DNA of 12,239 bases, from assembly GCA_018713975.1 (NCBI GenBank), contig DVOB01000029.1:1-12239 (forward strand), given 5' to 3'. Source of the stretch: Lentihominibacter excrementipullorum. GTDB lineage: Bacteria; Bacillota; Clostridia; Peptostreptococcales; Anaerovoracaceae. The position numbers and the translations under genes were made by a program. The notes below the pieces were generated by a model. The model did not search any database. It was given only the letters and a program-made list of their open reading frames with translations, and was not told where the DNA came from. Below are positions 1 through 7,117 of the stretch, piece after piece (position 1 is the stretch's first letter; each line of letters starts with the position of its first letter).

Positions 1-41
1 AGCATTAATGTACAAATCACTTTCGATCACGAGCTGTTATC

Positions 42-70
42 CTGTCGTCATCGGTATGATGATGCGACAG
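42..70 (-). other. stem-loop downstream of the permease gene
   Basis: The arms CTGTCG-TCATC and GATGA-CGACAG pair over 11 bp around a 5-nt loop, with a 2-nt bulge at 63-64. The structure lies about 28 bases past the permease stop codon, where a 3' end would be expected. No U-tract follows on the minus strand (GATAACAGC comes next), so it is not a standard intrinsic terminator. It could be a 3'-end stabilising hairpin or chance. Confidence 0.25.
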
Positions 71-97
71 CAGTCAACAGTATCGTCAGAAGCACTG

Positions 98-1741
98 TCA
101 TTCATCATCAGGTATAGGATCCACTTTCCTCCCGACCAGATAGCAGATGACGCTGGCCGCCAGCATACCGATTCCGACCCAAGTGATGAGAGTTATCATC
201 AGCTCCCAGTTGCTGATGAGTCCGGAGCCGTACAGATCGAGATAATAGTCATGACCCCAGTCTCCTTCATACCACCTCAGGAAGAAGGATCCGCCCAGAG
301 CTAATACGCCGAATATCAGGAAAAATCTGCCGAACCTTACCAGATCGCCTCTGCACAATCCTGTCTTAGGATTGACAGGATAGAGCTGCGGATTTTCTAC
401 CGAAAGACCGCCATATACCTTCTTGCATATGATATACATCAGAAGCGCGAACAGTATCAGCACGTACCCCAGCAGGAAATATTCCGTTCCGTTCATCAAT
501 ATGCCTACGATACCTATTATCATCATGGATATCACGATGTAGTACGGCGAGAACCTTCCCTTTACATAATACAGGTCGCCTCTCTTTTCCACAGGATAAA
601 GCTTTCTCAGCTTCAGGAACGCCACGGCAAATCCCACATAGCATACGAAGAGCAGCGGCGACAGGATGATCACCAGTATCTCGAAGTCCAGATTTACCAG
701 TATCACATTGAGTACAGCAAGGATGACGATAGGCCAGATAGGCACCTTGCGGTTCTTTGAAACGGTAGACAGGAACTTCGGGCACAGATGGTCTTTGCCG
801 AGGATCATGAACGACCTTGACGCCGTTGCCGTCGTCGCATTGAGTAGGGCCAGCTGCGATATCACAGCCGTGATCATGAAGGCGACCCCTGCCCATTTCC
901 CTACGTGAGTAGACAATACAGTCGAATAATCTATCGAATATCCCCATTCGTACCAAGGTCCTGTGGATACGATACCTCCCAGAGTCGGGAGTATATATGC
1001 TACCATCATCAGAACGATGCACCACTTCATCCCCTTCGGGATTATCTGAGGATTCTCTATCTCTCCGCCCAGGTTTGCTATGGCCGTATAACCGCAGAAC
1101 ATCCATACGCCGATGGCTATGCCTACACCAAGACTGGAGAAAGCGCCCTCTTCCACGTTCATGAACGGGTCGAACGGATTATTCTCCCAATTGGCGAGAC
1201 CAACGATGGCTACAGCCAGGAATGCTGCCAGGATTATGAACGTAAAGATGGTATTGACCACATTTACCTCCTGAAGCCCCAGCAGATTCACTACTGTGAA
1301 CACGAGGATGATAACTACCTTCACCGCCAGCTCCACCATAGGGCTCATATTTATGTACATGCCTATATAGTCAGTAGCCAGGACGATATACGACGCTCCC
1401 GTCAGGTACCACGCTACAGCCATCCACAGACCAAAGGCAAATCCCCAGAACTCACCGAAGGCCATTTTCACCCATACATACGGACCTGAATCAACAGGAG
1501 CAAGATTGGTCAGCTCCGATACATAAAGTCCCATAGGCAACGCCCACATCAATGGTATGATCACGAGAAGCACCAGCGTCATTCCCGGACCGGAAGCCGG
1601 AATGATGGACTCTATACCAAAAGCGCCGCCGCTGGTCGCGCAGAAGATGAAAAACAGCACTGCACCGAAAGAAAATCTCGTCTTTTTCAGGTCGGGCATC
1701 ACATCTGTCAGCACTTGCCCTCCCTCGTATTTGACTTTCAT
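98..1741 (-). CDS. APC-superfamily amino acid/polyamine permease
   Basis: This is a 547-residue, strongly hydrophobic membrane protein with about 12-14 predicted transmembrane segments, somewhat longer than a standard 12-helix APC carrier. SGGAFGIE (residues 37-44) is the unwound-helix-1 substrate motif in the form used by LAT and plant/protist polyamine uptake transporters. GGEIENP (225-231) matches the conserved GEVENP block of the same group. The C-terminus adds extra helices and ends in an acidic tail. The start ATG is preceded by GAGGGAG at good spacing. The gene follows aguB by 40 bases on the same strand, so the two are probably cotranscribed. The pairing suggests import or exchange of a polyamine or a precursor such as N-carbamoylputrescine or agmatine. 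The APC family assignment is firm; the substrate is inferred from motif resemblance and context. A general amino acid exchanger remains possible. Confidence 0.9.
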   Translation of the reverse strand: MKVKYEGGQVLTDVMPDLKKTRFSFGAVLFFIFCATSGGAFGIESIIPASGPGMTLVLLVIIPLMWALPMGLYVSELTNLAPVDSGPYVWVKMAFGEFWGFAFGLWMAVAWYLTGASYIVLATDYIGMYINMSPMVELAVKVVIILVFTVVNLLGLQEVNVVNTIFTFIILAAFLAVAIVGLANWENNPFDPFMNVEEGAFSSLGVGIAIGVWMFCGYTAIANLGGEIENPQIIPKGMKWCIVLMMVAYILPTLGGIVSTGPWYEWGYSIDYSTVLSTHVGKWAGVAFMITAVISQLALLNATTATASRSFMILGKDHLCPKFLSTVSKNRKVPIWPIVILAVLNVILVNLDFEILVIILSPLLFVCYVGFAVAFLKLRKLYPVEKRGDLYYVKGRFSPYYIVISMMIIGIVGILMNGTEYFLLGYVLILFALLMYIICKKVYGGLSVENPQLYPVNPKTGLCRGDLVRFGRFFLIFGVLALGGSFFLRWYEGDWGHDYYLDLYGSGLISNWELMITLITWVGIGMLAASVICYLVGRKVDPIPDDE

Positions 1742-1781
1742 AAAATTCTCCCTCTTTTAATAGATAAAATGATAATAACGA

Positions 1782-2675
1782 TCAGATGGACTTATGGACA
1801 CCATCCAATGTAAAGAGCGTCTCGTACGCCGCAGGGCGCCTGTCTCTGAAAACACAGACTTCCTGCCTGTAAGCCGCCAGCTCTTCCATGTCGAACTGAG
1901 CCGTCAGGACGGCCTCACCTTCGACAGACGCTTCCTGCAGCTTATTGCCTCTGTTGTCCGAAATGAAAGACGCACCCCAGAACTTGATGGCCGTCCCGCC
2001 CATTTCTTCGACTCCCACCCTGTTGGATGCTATCACCGGTATCATATTGGCCGCCGCGTGTCCCAGCATCACGTTCTGCCAATGATCGTAATCCAGCATT
2101 TCATGTTCCACCTGTTCAGGCGGTACGGCAAAAGTCCCTATGGCTGTCGGATACAACAGAAATTCGGCTCCTTTGAGAGCCATCGCTCTGGCTGCCTCCG
2201 GAAACCACTGATCCCAGCAGATCCCGACACCGATCTTCGCATAGGCCGTGTCCCACACCTTGAATCCAAGGTCGCCCGGCGAGAAATAAAATTTCTCGTA
2301 ATACCCGGGATCATCCGGTATATGCGTCTTGCGGTATATCCCCAGCTGTCTGCCGTCAGCATCGATGATCATGATACTGTTGAACCTGCAGTTGCCCGCC
2401 TCCTCGTAAAAGCTCACGGGTATCACCACCGACAGCTCCTTAGCCAGCCTGCTCATCTTCTCCAGCATGGGATGTCCTTCCGCAGGGCGCGCAATGGCCA
2501 GATGGTCATAATTGACCTCCTGAGCGAAATACTGAGTAGCGAACAGCTCCTGCAGCTGTATGATATTGGCGCCTTTCGACGCTGCGTCTCTCACCAGCTT
2601 TTCAGCATTGGAGATGTTCTCCTCCATATTGGTGCCGCACGCCATCTGCGTCGCTGCTACCGTCACTTTTCGCAT
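1782..2675 (-). CDS. aguB: N-carbamoylputrescine amidase (nitrilase superfamily)
   Basis: The enzyme hydrolyses N-carbamoylputrescine to putrescine, CO2 and ammonia, the last step of the agmatine deiminase route to polyamines, in the cytoplasm. The 297-residue protein spans the whole CN-hydrolase domain. The Glu-Lys-Cys triad is visible as E43 in LQELF, K116 in YRKTHIP and C153 in GICWDQ. FYFSPGDLGFKVW and the WFPEAARAMALKGAE block are typical of AguB rather than of other nitrilases. An ATG at 2717 would add 14 residues. I prefer the ATG at 2675 because GGGGGAGGGTG lies just upstream of it, MRKVTVAATQ is the family N-terminus, and the predicted transcript starts at about 2721, leaving no leader for the upstream ATG. 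No agmatine deiminase (aguA) or arginine decarboxylase gene is in the window. A related carbamoyl-amide or nitrilase substrate cannot be excluded. Confidence 0.88.
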   Translation of the reverse strand: MRKVTVAATQMACGTNMEENISNAEKLVRDAASKGANIIQLQELFATQYFAQEVNYDHLAIARPAEGHPMLEKMSRLAKELSVVIPVSFYEEAGNCRFNSIMIIDADGRQLGIYRKTHIPDDPGYYEKFYFSPGDLGFKVWDTAYAKIGVGICWDQWFPEAARAMALKGAEFLLYPTAIGTFAVPPEQVEHEMLDYDHWQNVMLGHAAANMIPVIASNRVGVEEMGGTAIKFWGASFISDNRGNKLQEASVEGEAVLTAQFDMEELAAYRQEVCVFRDRRPAAYETLFTLDGVHKSI

Positions 2676-2727
2676 CGATATATCACCCTCCCCCACATTT
2701 TGAAAATCTTCTGTCATTTGCGTTTCA

Positions 2728-2736
2728 ATTATAGCA
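2728..2736 (-). promoter_or_regulatory. extended -10 promoter of aguB-permease
   Basis: The minus strand reads TGCTATAAT, an exact TATAAT with the TGn extension. No good -35 hexamer sits 16-18 bases upstream, which is usual for extended -10 promoters. The predicted start at about 2721 gives a leader of about 45 bases to the ATG at 2675, and that leader contains the strong ribosome binding site. Confidence 0.6.
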
Positions 2737-2814
2737 TTTCCTACTTTTCATTGATATGATATTATTGTCACAAATATGGGCTTTATGGCGATCGGGATGG
2801 GTATTTGAAGAACA

Positions 2815-2832
2815 TGTATTCATAAGAATACA
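2815..2832. promoter_or_regulatory. perfect 18-bp palindrome, possible operator upstream of aguB
   Basis: TGTATTC and GAATACA form a perfect 7-bp inverted repeat around a 4-base spacer, in an otherwise empty stretch between the yicC terminator and the aguB promoter, about 100 bases upstream of the predicted aguB start. It could be a regulator binding site or an RNA hairpin. It does not fit the ArgR or TnrA consensus sequences I know. In AT-rich sequence a repeat this size can arise by chance. Confidence 0.3.
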
Positions 2833-2847
2833 GCAACTAAATCATGT

Positions 2848-2886
2848 TTTTAAAAGAACAGCCGCACAAGCAGATATATGTGCGGC
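2848..2886 (-). terminator. intrinsic terminator of yicC
   Basis: GCCGCACA (2861-2868) and TGTGCGGC (2879-2886) form a perfect 8-bp, GC-rich stem around a 10-base loop. On the minus strand it is followed by TGTTCTTTT. It begins about 18 bases past the yicC stop codon, so the yicC transcript probably ends here and yicC is monocistronic. Confidence 0.8.
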
Positions 2887-2904
2887 ATATGTAATTTCTC
2901 TCCA

Positions 2905-3789
2905 TCACTCGATGTTCTGTACCTGTTCCCTTATCTTCTCTATCTCGCTCTTGGTCTCCAGCATCAGTGAGGTGATCTCCAGATCGTTGGATTTTGATCC
3001 TATGGTGTTGGCTTCCCTGTTCATCTCCTGCACCAGGAAATCCAGCTTCTTCCCTACCGGACTTGTCTCAGAAGTCAGTATCTGCTTCAGCTGGACCATA
3101 TGACTGTCCAGCCTCACCAGCTCTTCCGTGATATTCGATTTATCGGCGAACACGGCTGCCTCCATCAATATCCTCTCATCGGAAACGTCTACCGCATCTT
3201 CCGTCAGCTCACGTATCCTTTCACAGAGCCTCTCCGTATAATCTTTGACTACCATCGGAGCCCTCTCTTCTATCTTTCTGACCAGAGCCCGTATAAACTC
3301 TCCTCTCATCAGCAGATCCTCGGCCAGCTTACCGCCTTCCTGAGCCCTCATTTCGTCCAGCTTCTCCGCAGCAGCCAATACTGCCTTTTCCATAGCTTCC
3401 GCCACCTCGTCCTCGTTTTCGACATCGGGTATGGCCCTCATTACATCCGGCATAGTCGATACCAGCTCTATATCGATATCGCCGCCCAGACCATATGTAT
3501 CCTGCAATTCCCTGAGAGCGTCTATATACTGTTTTGCCAGAAGCGCGTTGAGCTTTACTGTCATATCATCTTCTGTCACATTCTCCACTATTATGGAAAT
3601 CTCTGCCTTGCCTCTTTTCATGCTCTTCTTGGCCGCTGCTTTTATTCTTTCCTCAGCGAAGGAATATCTCCTGGGCATCTTCACACTGACATCTGAATAC
3701 CTGTGGTTCACGGTCTTTATCTCGGCCGTTATCATCCTCTTTCCGTCCGAATATTCTCCTCTTCCGAACCCGGTCATGCTTTTTATCAT
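2905..3789 (-). CDS. yicC: YicC/YloC-family endoribonuclease
   Basis: The 294-residue protein matches the usual family length of about 290. It opens with the family signature MIKSMTGFGRGE and contains NHRYSDVSVKMPR (28-40) of the YicC-like N-terminal domain. It ends with the C-terminal DUF1732 block: ADKSNITEELVRLDSH at 215-230, LDFLVQEMNREANTIGSKSND at 249-269, and a final KIREQVQNIE. Family members in E. coli and Bacillus have been characterised as endoribonucleases affecting small-RNA and mRNA stability; the exact substrate here is unknown. An ATG 12 bases upstream (3801) is possible, but its GGAAG lies only 2 bases away, while homologues begin at MIKSMTGFG. In many Firmicutes yicC is followed by remA and gmk; here a terminator follows instead. 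The gene diverges from rqcH with its promoter inside the 89-bp gap. Confidence 0.92.
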   Translation of the reverse strand: MIKSMTGFGRGEYSDGKRMITAEIKTVNHRYSDVSVKMPRRYSFAEERIKAAAKKSMKRGKAEISIIVENVTEDDMTVKLNALLAKQYIDALRELQDTYGLGGDIDIELVSTMPDVMRAIPDVENEDEVAEAMEKAVLAAAEKLDEMRAQEGGKLAEDLLMRGEFIRALVRKIEERAPMVVKDYTERLCERIRELTEDAVDVSDERILMEAAVFADKSNITEELVRLDSHMVQLKQILTSETSPVGKKLDFLVQEMNREANTIGSKSNDLEITSLMLETKSEIEKIREQVQNIE

Positions 3790-3844
3790 CTTTTTCCCCA
3801 TTTCTTCCGCTCGTATGATAATATGGTTACTGAAATAATTATTT

Positions 3845-3853
3845 ATTATATCA
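3845..3853 (-). promoter_or_regulatory. extended -10 promoter of yicC
   Basis: The minus strand reads TGATATAAT, an exact TATAAT with a TGn extension. The predicted start is about 3838, giving a leader of about 50 bases. The -35 position (about 3868-3873, TTTCCT) is poor and overlaps the rqcH Shine-Dalgarno on the other strand. The divergent rqcH promoter must lie in the same 89 bp; a weak candidate is TTACTG-N16-TATCAT, ending at 3854. Confidence 0.5.
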
Positions 3854-3878
3854 TAAATATCGACAGGAGGAAACAGAC

Positions 3879-5585
3879 ATGTCTTTTGACGGCGCAGTCA
3901 CATATGCTGCGGTAAAGGAATTCAAAAGCAGGCTCTCTCTTGGGAAGATAGAAAAGATCTATCAGCCCCAGCCGGAGCATCTGCTGTTAATAATACATAC
4001 GAAGCAGGGGAAGCAGAGACTGTTCATGTCGGCCAGCAGCAACCACGCCGCGGCCTATCTGGTCGATCAGACACCTGAAAATCCCAAAGAGCCACCTACT
4101 TTCTGCATGGTCCTGAGAAAGCACCTGGGGGCTGCCAGAATAACGGATATCGTCCAGCACGAAAACGACAGGATAATCGAGATACTGCTGGAGACTGTAA
4201 ATGAACTGGGCTTCTCTGTCAATAAGAAGCTGATAATAGAGCTGATGGGAAAGCACAGCAACATATCCCTGGTGGACATGGAAACCGGCAGGATAATCGA
4301 CAGCATCAAGCATGTCTCCATCGATGTGAACCGCGCCAGGCAGAGTCTGCCAGGAAAGGCTTACCAGTATCCTCCGACTCAGGAAAAGATGCCATTCACT
4401 ACAGTGACAGAAGCCGATATGGAAAGGCTGGTGGAGGGCCAGTCCCAGCCTGAGCGCAGCATCCTGGATCACATACAGGGCATATCTCCGGCTCTGGCGC
4501 AGACCATCGCAGACTGCGGGGACGGTAAAGCCTGCTTTGCCAAGCTGCGGGATATCATAGGATCCATAGACAATGGCAACATCACTCCTGTGGTATATCT
4601 TGACGAAACAGGCAAGCCTGTCGATTTTCACGTGACTCCTCTCTCTACTTTGGAGAACGCGTACCGCCGTCTCACCTTCGACAGCTTCAGCGAGGCCGCC
4701 GCCTATTTTTTTAAAAACAGAGAAGCCTCAAACACCGTGAAACAAAAGTCCAACGATCTTCTGCGGCTCATAAACAATCATCTGAGCAAGCTGCGCCTTA
4801 AGACACAACGGCTCAACGAGGATCTTCAGAAAGCCAGGAATTCCGATAAGTACAGACTGTACGGCGAATTATTGACAGCTAACCTCCACGTAGCCAAGCC
4901 GGGTGACACTTCTGTGGAAGTGATCAGCTATTACGATGGTTCATCAGTCAAAATACCACTGGATCCCAAATATTCACCGGCAAAAAATGCTCAAAACTTC
5001 TACAAGAAATACGGCAAAGCCAAGACAGCTGTCAAGGAAAAACAGGTCCAGCTGGAAGAAGTCTCCCGTCAAATAGCCTATCTGGAATCGGTAGCATCTT
5101 ACGCTGAACGGGCTGAAACCGTAGAGGAGACAGAGCTGCTCAGACAGGAGCTTATCGGATCCGGCTACATCCGTTATCGAAAAAACAGAAAGGGACAGGA
5201 GCGAAAAAACAGACCCAGACCTCTATCTTATATCCTGTCCTCCGGTAAAACAGTGCTGGTAGGGCGTAACAACAGGGAAAACGACTGGCTGACATTGAAA
5301 AGAGCTGCTTCCTCAGATATGTGGTTCCACACCAAGGATATCCCCGGCTCTCACACAGTACTGCTGCTGGATGGAGCGGAACCGTCCGAAGATGAGCTCT
5401 TCGAAGCCGCTGCCATCGCCGCTTATCACAGTAAGGGCCGCGATTCAGAAAACGTCCCTGTAGACTACACAAAGATAAGATACGTCAAAAAGCCTGGCGG
5501 AGCCAGTCCTGGCATGGTCATCTTCACTCACAACAGGACGCTGTACGTGAGCCCGAAGCTGCCCGATGAGGAAATGACTCGCTGA
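3879..5585 (+). CDS. rqcH: RqcH, NFACT-family ribosome quality control factor
   Basis: RqcH binds stalled, split 50S subunits and recruits tRNA-Ala to add C-terminal alanine tails that mark the nascent chain for degradation. It has also been annotated as fibronectin-binding protein A (FbpA/YloA). The 568-residue protein has the full architecture. The NFACT-N domain (about 1-250) includes the tRNA-recruiting Asp-Arg pair at D97-R98, the same numbering as in Bacillus subtilis. A long coiled-coil middle (about 275-430) follows, then NFACT-R (about 445-560) with DMWFHTKDIPGSH and VDYTKIRYVKKPGGASPG. AGGAGG at 3865-3870 lies 8 bases before the ATG, so the start is secure. All key motifs are present, so it should be functional. 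The divergent neighbour yicC is another RNA-fate gene; in Bacillus the orthologues yloA and yloC lie close together. Confidence 0.95.
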   Translation: MSFDGAVTYAAVKEFKSRLSLGKIEKIYQPQPEHLLLIIHTKQGKQRLFMSASSNHAAAYLVDQTPENPKEPPTFCMVLRKHLGAARITDIVQHENDRIIEILLETVNELGFSVNKKLIIELMGKHSNISLVDMETGRIIDSIKHVSIDVNRARQSLPGKAYQYPPTQEKMPFTTVTEADMERLVEGQSQPERSILDHIQGISPALAQTIADCGDGKACFAKLRDIIGSIDNGNITPVVYLDETGKPVDFHVTPLSTLENAYRRLTFDSFSEAAAYFFKNREASNTVKQKSNDLLRLINNHLSKLRLKTQRLNEDLQKARNSDKYRLYGELLTANLHVAKPGDTSVEVISYYDGSSVKIPLDPKYSPAKNAQNFYKKYGKAKTAVKEKQVQLEEVSRQIAYLESVASYAERAETVEETELLRQELIGSGYIRYRKNRKGQERKNRPRPLSYILSSGKTVLVGRNNRENDWLTLKRAASSDMWFHTKDIPGSHTVLLLDGAEPSEDELFEAAAIAAYHSKGRDSENVPVDYTKIRYVKKPGGASPGMVIFTHNRTLYVSPKLPDEEMTR

Positions 5586-5608
5586 CAGCAATAAGATTTT
5601 CCGTTTCT

Positions 5609-5903
5609 TCACCCCAGCGCTACATCAAGGACCATCATAAGGGCGAATCCCGCTGTCCGACCCCTCCGGTTTGTCCGAATCCAAGTGGAGATGAGGAACA
5701 AGACGATCCAGAAGAAAAAGGAATGCCACACCGGCACAGAACCCGGCAAGAGCCGGGAACCACGCCAGATCGTACTTTTCCTCTGACAGCTCTATGGCCG
5801 GTATCAGCAGCGACCAGACGGAAGCCGCTATCATCACGCCTGCCGCGAACCCCAGCAATGCTGTCTTCTCCTGTATAAGCCGTCGATACGATCCCGGTCC
5901 GCG
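5609..5903 (-). pseudogene. decayed fragment of a ZIP-family metal transporter
   Basis: A reading frame translates as LLGFAAGVMIAASVWSLLIP followed by AIELSEE, an aromatic/Ala-Gly helix and DRLVPHLHLD, which is the characteristic early-middle part of ZIP (ZupT/GufA-like) zinc/iron transporters. Only about 95 codons remain of a protein normally about 250-270 residues long. An in-frame TGA lies at 5904-5906 with no first helix before it. Near 5637 the frame must shift by one base to continue as LMMVLDVALG, where intact proteins go on to the metal-binding HNIPEG motif; here a TGA follows at 5609-5611. The 5' part, the metal-binding helices and the 3' half are therefore gone. A TTG at 5858 with AGGAG upstream could start a 77-residue peptide, but a functional carrier is not possible. 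The remnant sits directly behind the hydrolase stop codon on the same strand. Confidence 0.75.
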
Positions 5904-5907
5904 TCAT

Positions 5908-6765
5908 TCACAGAGATCTCATCCACTCCATCATAGCTTCTATCACTTCTTCGCCCGTACTGGTCTCGCTGCCGTTATGTATCTCATGATAAAGCCCTTC
6001 CCACTCCACATACGTGACAGGTTCCCCTTGAGCCTTCATCCTGGCAGCAATGCGCCTGCTCCCTTCCACGTCGCATATCCTGTCTTCGCTCCCGTGCATC
6101 AGCAGAATAGGGATGGAATGAGCCCGTCCGTCATCGTCAGCCTCGCCCTGCTCTAGGGCGATACCAATTTCAAAACCGTCGACAGCGCACTGCAAAGATA
6201 TCCTGTTGTGGACCATAGGGTTTTCCACGAAGGGCTTCACCATCTCAGGATTCCCCAGAAGCTTCTCTTCTATGCTGGATCCGATAGTCACAGACGGCAT
6301 CATCCTGGCCAGCAGCCTTACAACTTTATAAAGCGGTGCGGGAACCGGCCGGACCAGTCTAAGCCAGGGAGCAGAGATCACATATGCTGACGGATAATCA
6401 CTGAGCTCACCACGCCCTCTGTAATCAAGCACTATGTTGCCACCCATGCTGTGTCCGTACAATACCAGCGGCTTCCCTGTGTACTGCCGTTCCGCCCACT
6501 CGATCAATGCGCTCACGTCATCCAGCACAGCTTTCCTGGGAGCGCAGTCGCCTTTCCTTCCGAGGGACTCTCCATGACCCCTCAGATCCAAAGCCGCGAC
6601 AGCCATGTTCACACTCCTGAACGCCTCCGCCACCCGGTCGAACCTTCCGCCGTACTCGCCTATGCCGTGGACGATACATACCACTTTGTCCGGTTCCTCC
6701 ACCGGCCACGAATATCCCCGGATCTCCCCGTCAGCTGCTTTTTTCAGAACAAATTTTTCATACAT
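5908..6765 (-). CDS. alpha/beta hydrolase, monoacylglycerol lipase-like
   Basis: This is a serine hydrolase of the Hydrolase_4 (monoacylglycerol lipase/lysophospholipase) group, likely cytoplasmic, with no signal peptide. The 285-residue protein has the oxyanion-hole HGIGEYGGRF (33-42), the LRGHGES strand-turn (61-67), the nucleophile elbow GHSMGG with S106, the acid D228 in HGSEDRICD, and the base H260 in LYHEIHN. The lid region (about 134-185) is rich in hydrophobic and Met residues, fitting an acyl substrate. I chose the ATG at 6765, which has AGAAGG 8 bases upstream and begins MYEKFVLK; a GTG at 6792 would add nine residues with a poorly placed ribosome binding site. The substrate is not determined by sequence; acylglycerols, lysolipids or other esters are possible. 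Its 3' end abuts the ZIP remnant. Confidence 0.88.
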   Translation of the reverse strand: MYEKFVLKKAADGEIRGYSWPVEEPDKVVCIVHGIGEYGGRFDRVAEAFRSVNMAVAALDLRGHGESLGRKGDCAPRKAVLDDVSALIEWAERQYTGKPLVLYGHSMGGNIVLDYRGRGELSDYPSAYVISAPWLRLVRPVPAPLYKVVRLLARMMPSVTIGSSIEEKLLGNPEMVKPFVENPMVHNRISLQCAVDGFEIGIALEQGEADDDGRAHSIPILLMHGSEDRICDVEGSRRIAARMKAQGEPVTYVEWEGLYHEIHNGSETSTGEEVIEAMMEWMRSL

Positions 6766-6857
6766 GATATTTACCTTCTGTGACTGTGACACTCTCTCCG
6801 ACCTCTGCTATCAGCCAGAACATTTCAAAAAAATGACCGTTAGTTACAACTCCGCAT

Positions 6858-6887
6858 ATTATCCTTGCAATGATCATACCGCTACAA
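6858..6887 (-). promoter_or_regulatory. possible promoter of the hydrolase gene
   Basis: The minus strand has TTGTAG (6882-6887) and GATAAT (6858-6863) separated by 18 bases. The -10 matches five of six consensus positions, but the -35 is only partial. The predicted start near 6851 would leave a leader of about 85 bases. Confidence 0.3.
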
Positions 6888-6893
6888 TAAACT
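6865..6893 (+). promoter_or_regulatory. possible promoter of the small CxxC-protein gene
   Basis: TTGCAA (6865-6870) is separated by 17 bases from TAAACT (6888-6893). Each hexamer matches four of six consensus positions. The predicted start near 6900 leaves about 67 bases before the ATG. It overlaps the candidate hydrolase promoter on the other strand. Confidence 0.3.
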
Positions 6894-6966
6894 CATAATA
6901 CGACTCCATTATCACTGGCCGACGGAATGTGAACGGTTGCCCATTCTCAGGAAAGGAGGACGCGCT

Positions 6967-7104
6967 ATGAAAAAGACATGCACGCTGTGCGGCTGCGTAT
7001 ACGGCGATCTGCACGTATTCAAGACCGGCCACGTATGCGAAGACTGTCTTCAGCATCTGAAATCCGATTTTCAGATCGACAGCCAGGTGCGTACCAGGAC
7101 CTGA
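6967..7104 (+). CDS. 45-residue two-CxxC small protein (zinc-ribbon-like)
   Basis: The ORF starts at an ATG 7 bases after AAAGGAGG (6952-6959), one of the best ribosome binding sites in the window. The 45-residue product has TCTLCGC (4-10) and VCEDC (24-28), i.e. two CxxC knuckles (C5/C8 and C25/C28) 16 residues apart, plus an extra C10. An amphipathic stretch (LQHLKSDF) and a basic end follow. This pattern is typical of a single zinc knuckle pair, as in small zinc-ribbon proteins; the sporulation anti-sigma factor Gin/CsfB has similar Cys spacing but is longer, and I cannot assign the family. The gene lies alone on the plus strand in the gap between the divergent hydrolase and the convergent flavin reductase, ending 13 bases before the latter's stop. 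The coding call rests on the ribosome binding site and Cys pattern. The function is unknown. Confidence 0.65.
   Translation: MKKTCTLCGCVYGDLHVFKTGHVCEDCLQHLKSDFQIDSQVRTRT
7055..7076. repeat. perfect inverted repeat inside the small CxxC gene
   Basis: ATCTGAAA (7055-7062) and TTTCAGAT (7069-7076) pair perfectly over 8 bp around a 6-base loop. No U-tract follows on either strand, so it is not a standard terminator. It lies about 40 bases beyond the flavin reductase stop codon and could stabilise the 3' end of that operon's mRNA, or be chance. Confidence 0.35.
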
Positions 7105-7117
7105 ACGAGACCGGATT

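Noticed and set aside
2676..2717. N-terminal extension of AguB starting at 2717
   Set aside because: The predicted transcription start is only 4 bases upstream, there is no ribosome binding site for it, and GGGGGAGGGTG points to the ATG at 2675, which also fits the family N-terminus.
1794..2759. Long plus-strand reading frame opposite aguB
   Set aside because: It mirrors aguB, which carries an intact catalytic triad and promoter; the opposite frame has no recognisable domain and is His/Arg-rich as expected of a shadow.
5586..5608. Terminator for rqcH
   Set aside because: No hairpin followed by a U-tract is visible after the rqcH stop; the TTTTCC and TTTC runs have no stem before them.
6841..6852. 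GTTAGTTACAAC-type imperfect palindrome upstream of the hydrolase
   Set aside because: The symmetry is imperfect and it matches no operator I can name; likely chance in AT-rich DNA.
7083..7102. Overlapping short inverted repeats at the end of the small CxxC gene
   Set aside because: The possible stems are 3-5 bp, mutually exclusive, and without a U-tract, so they do not support a terminator.
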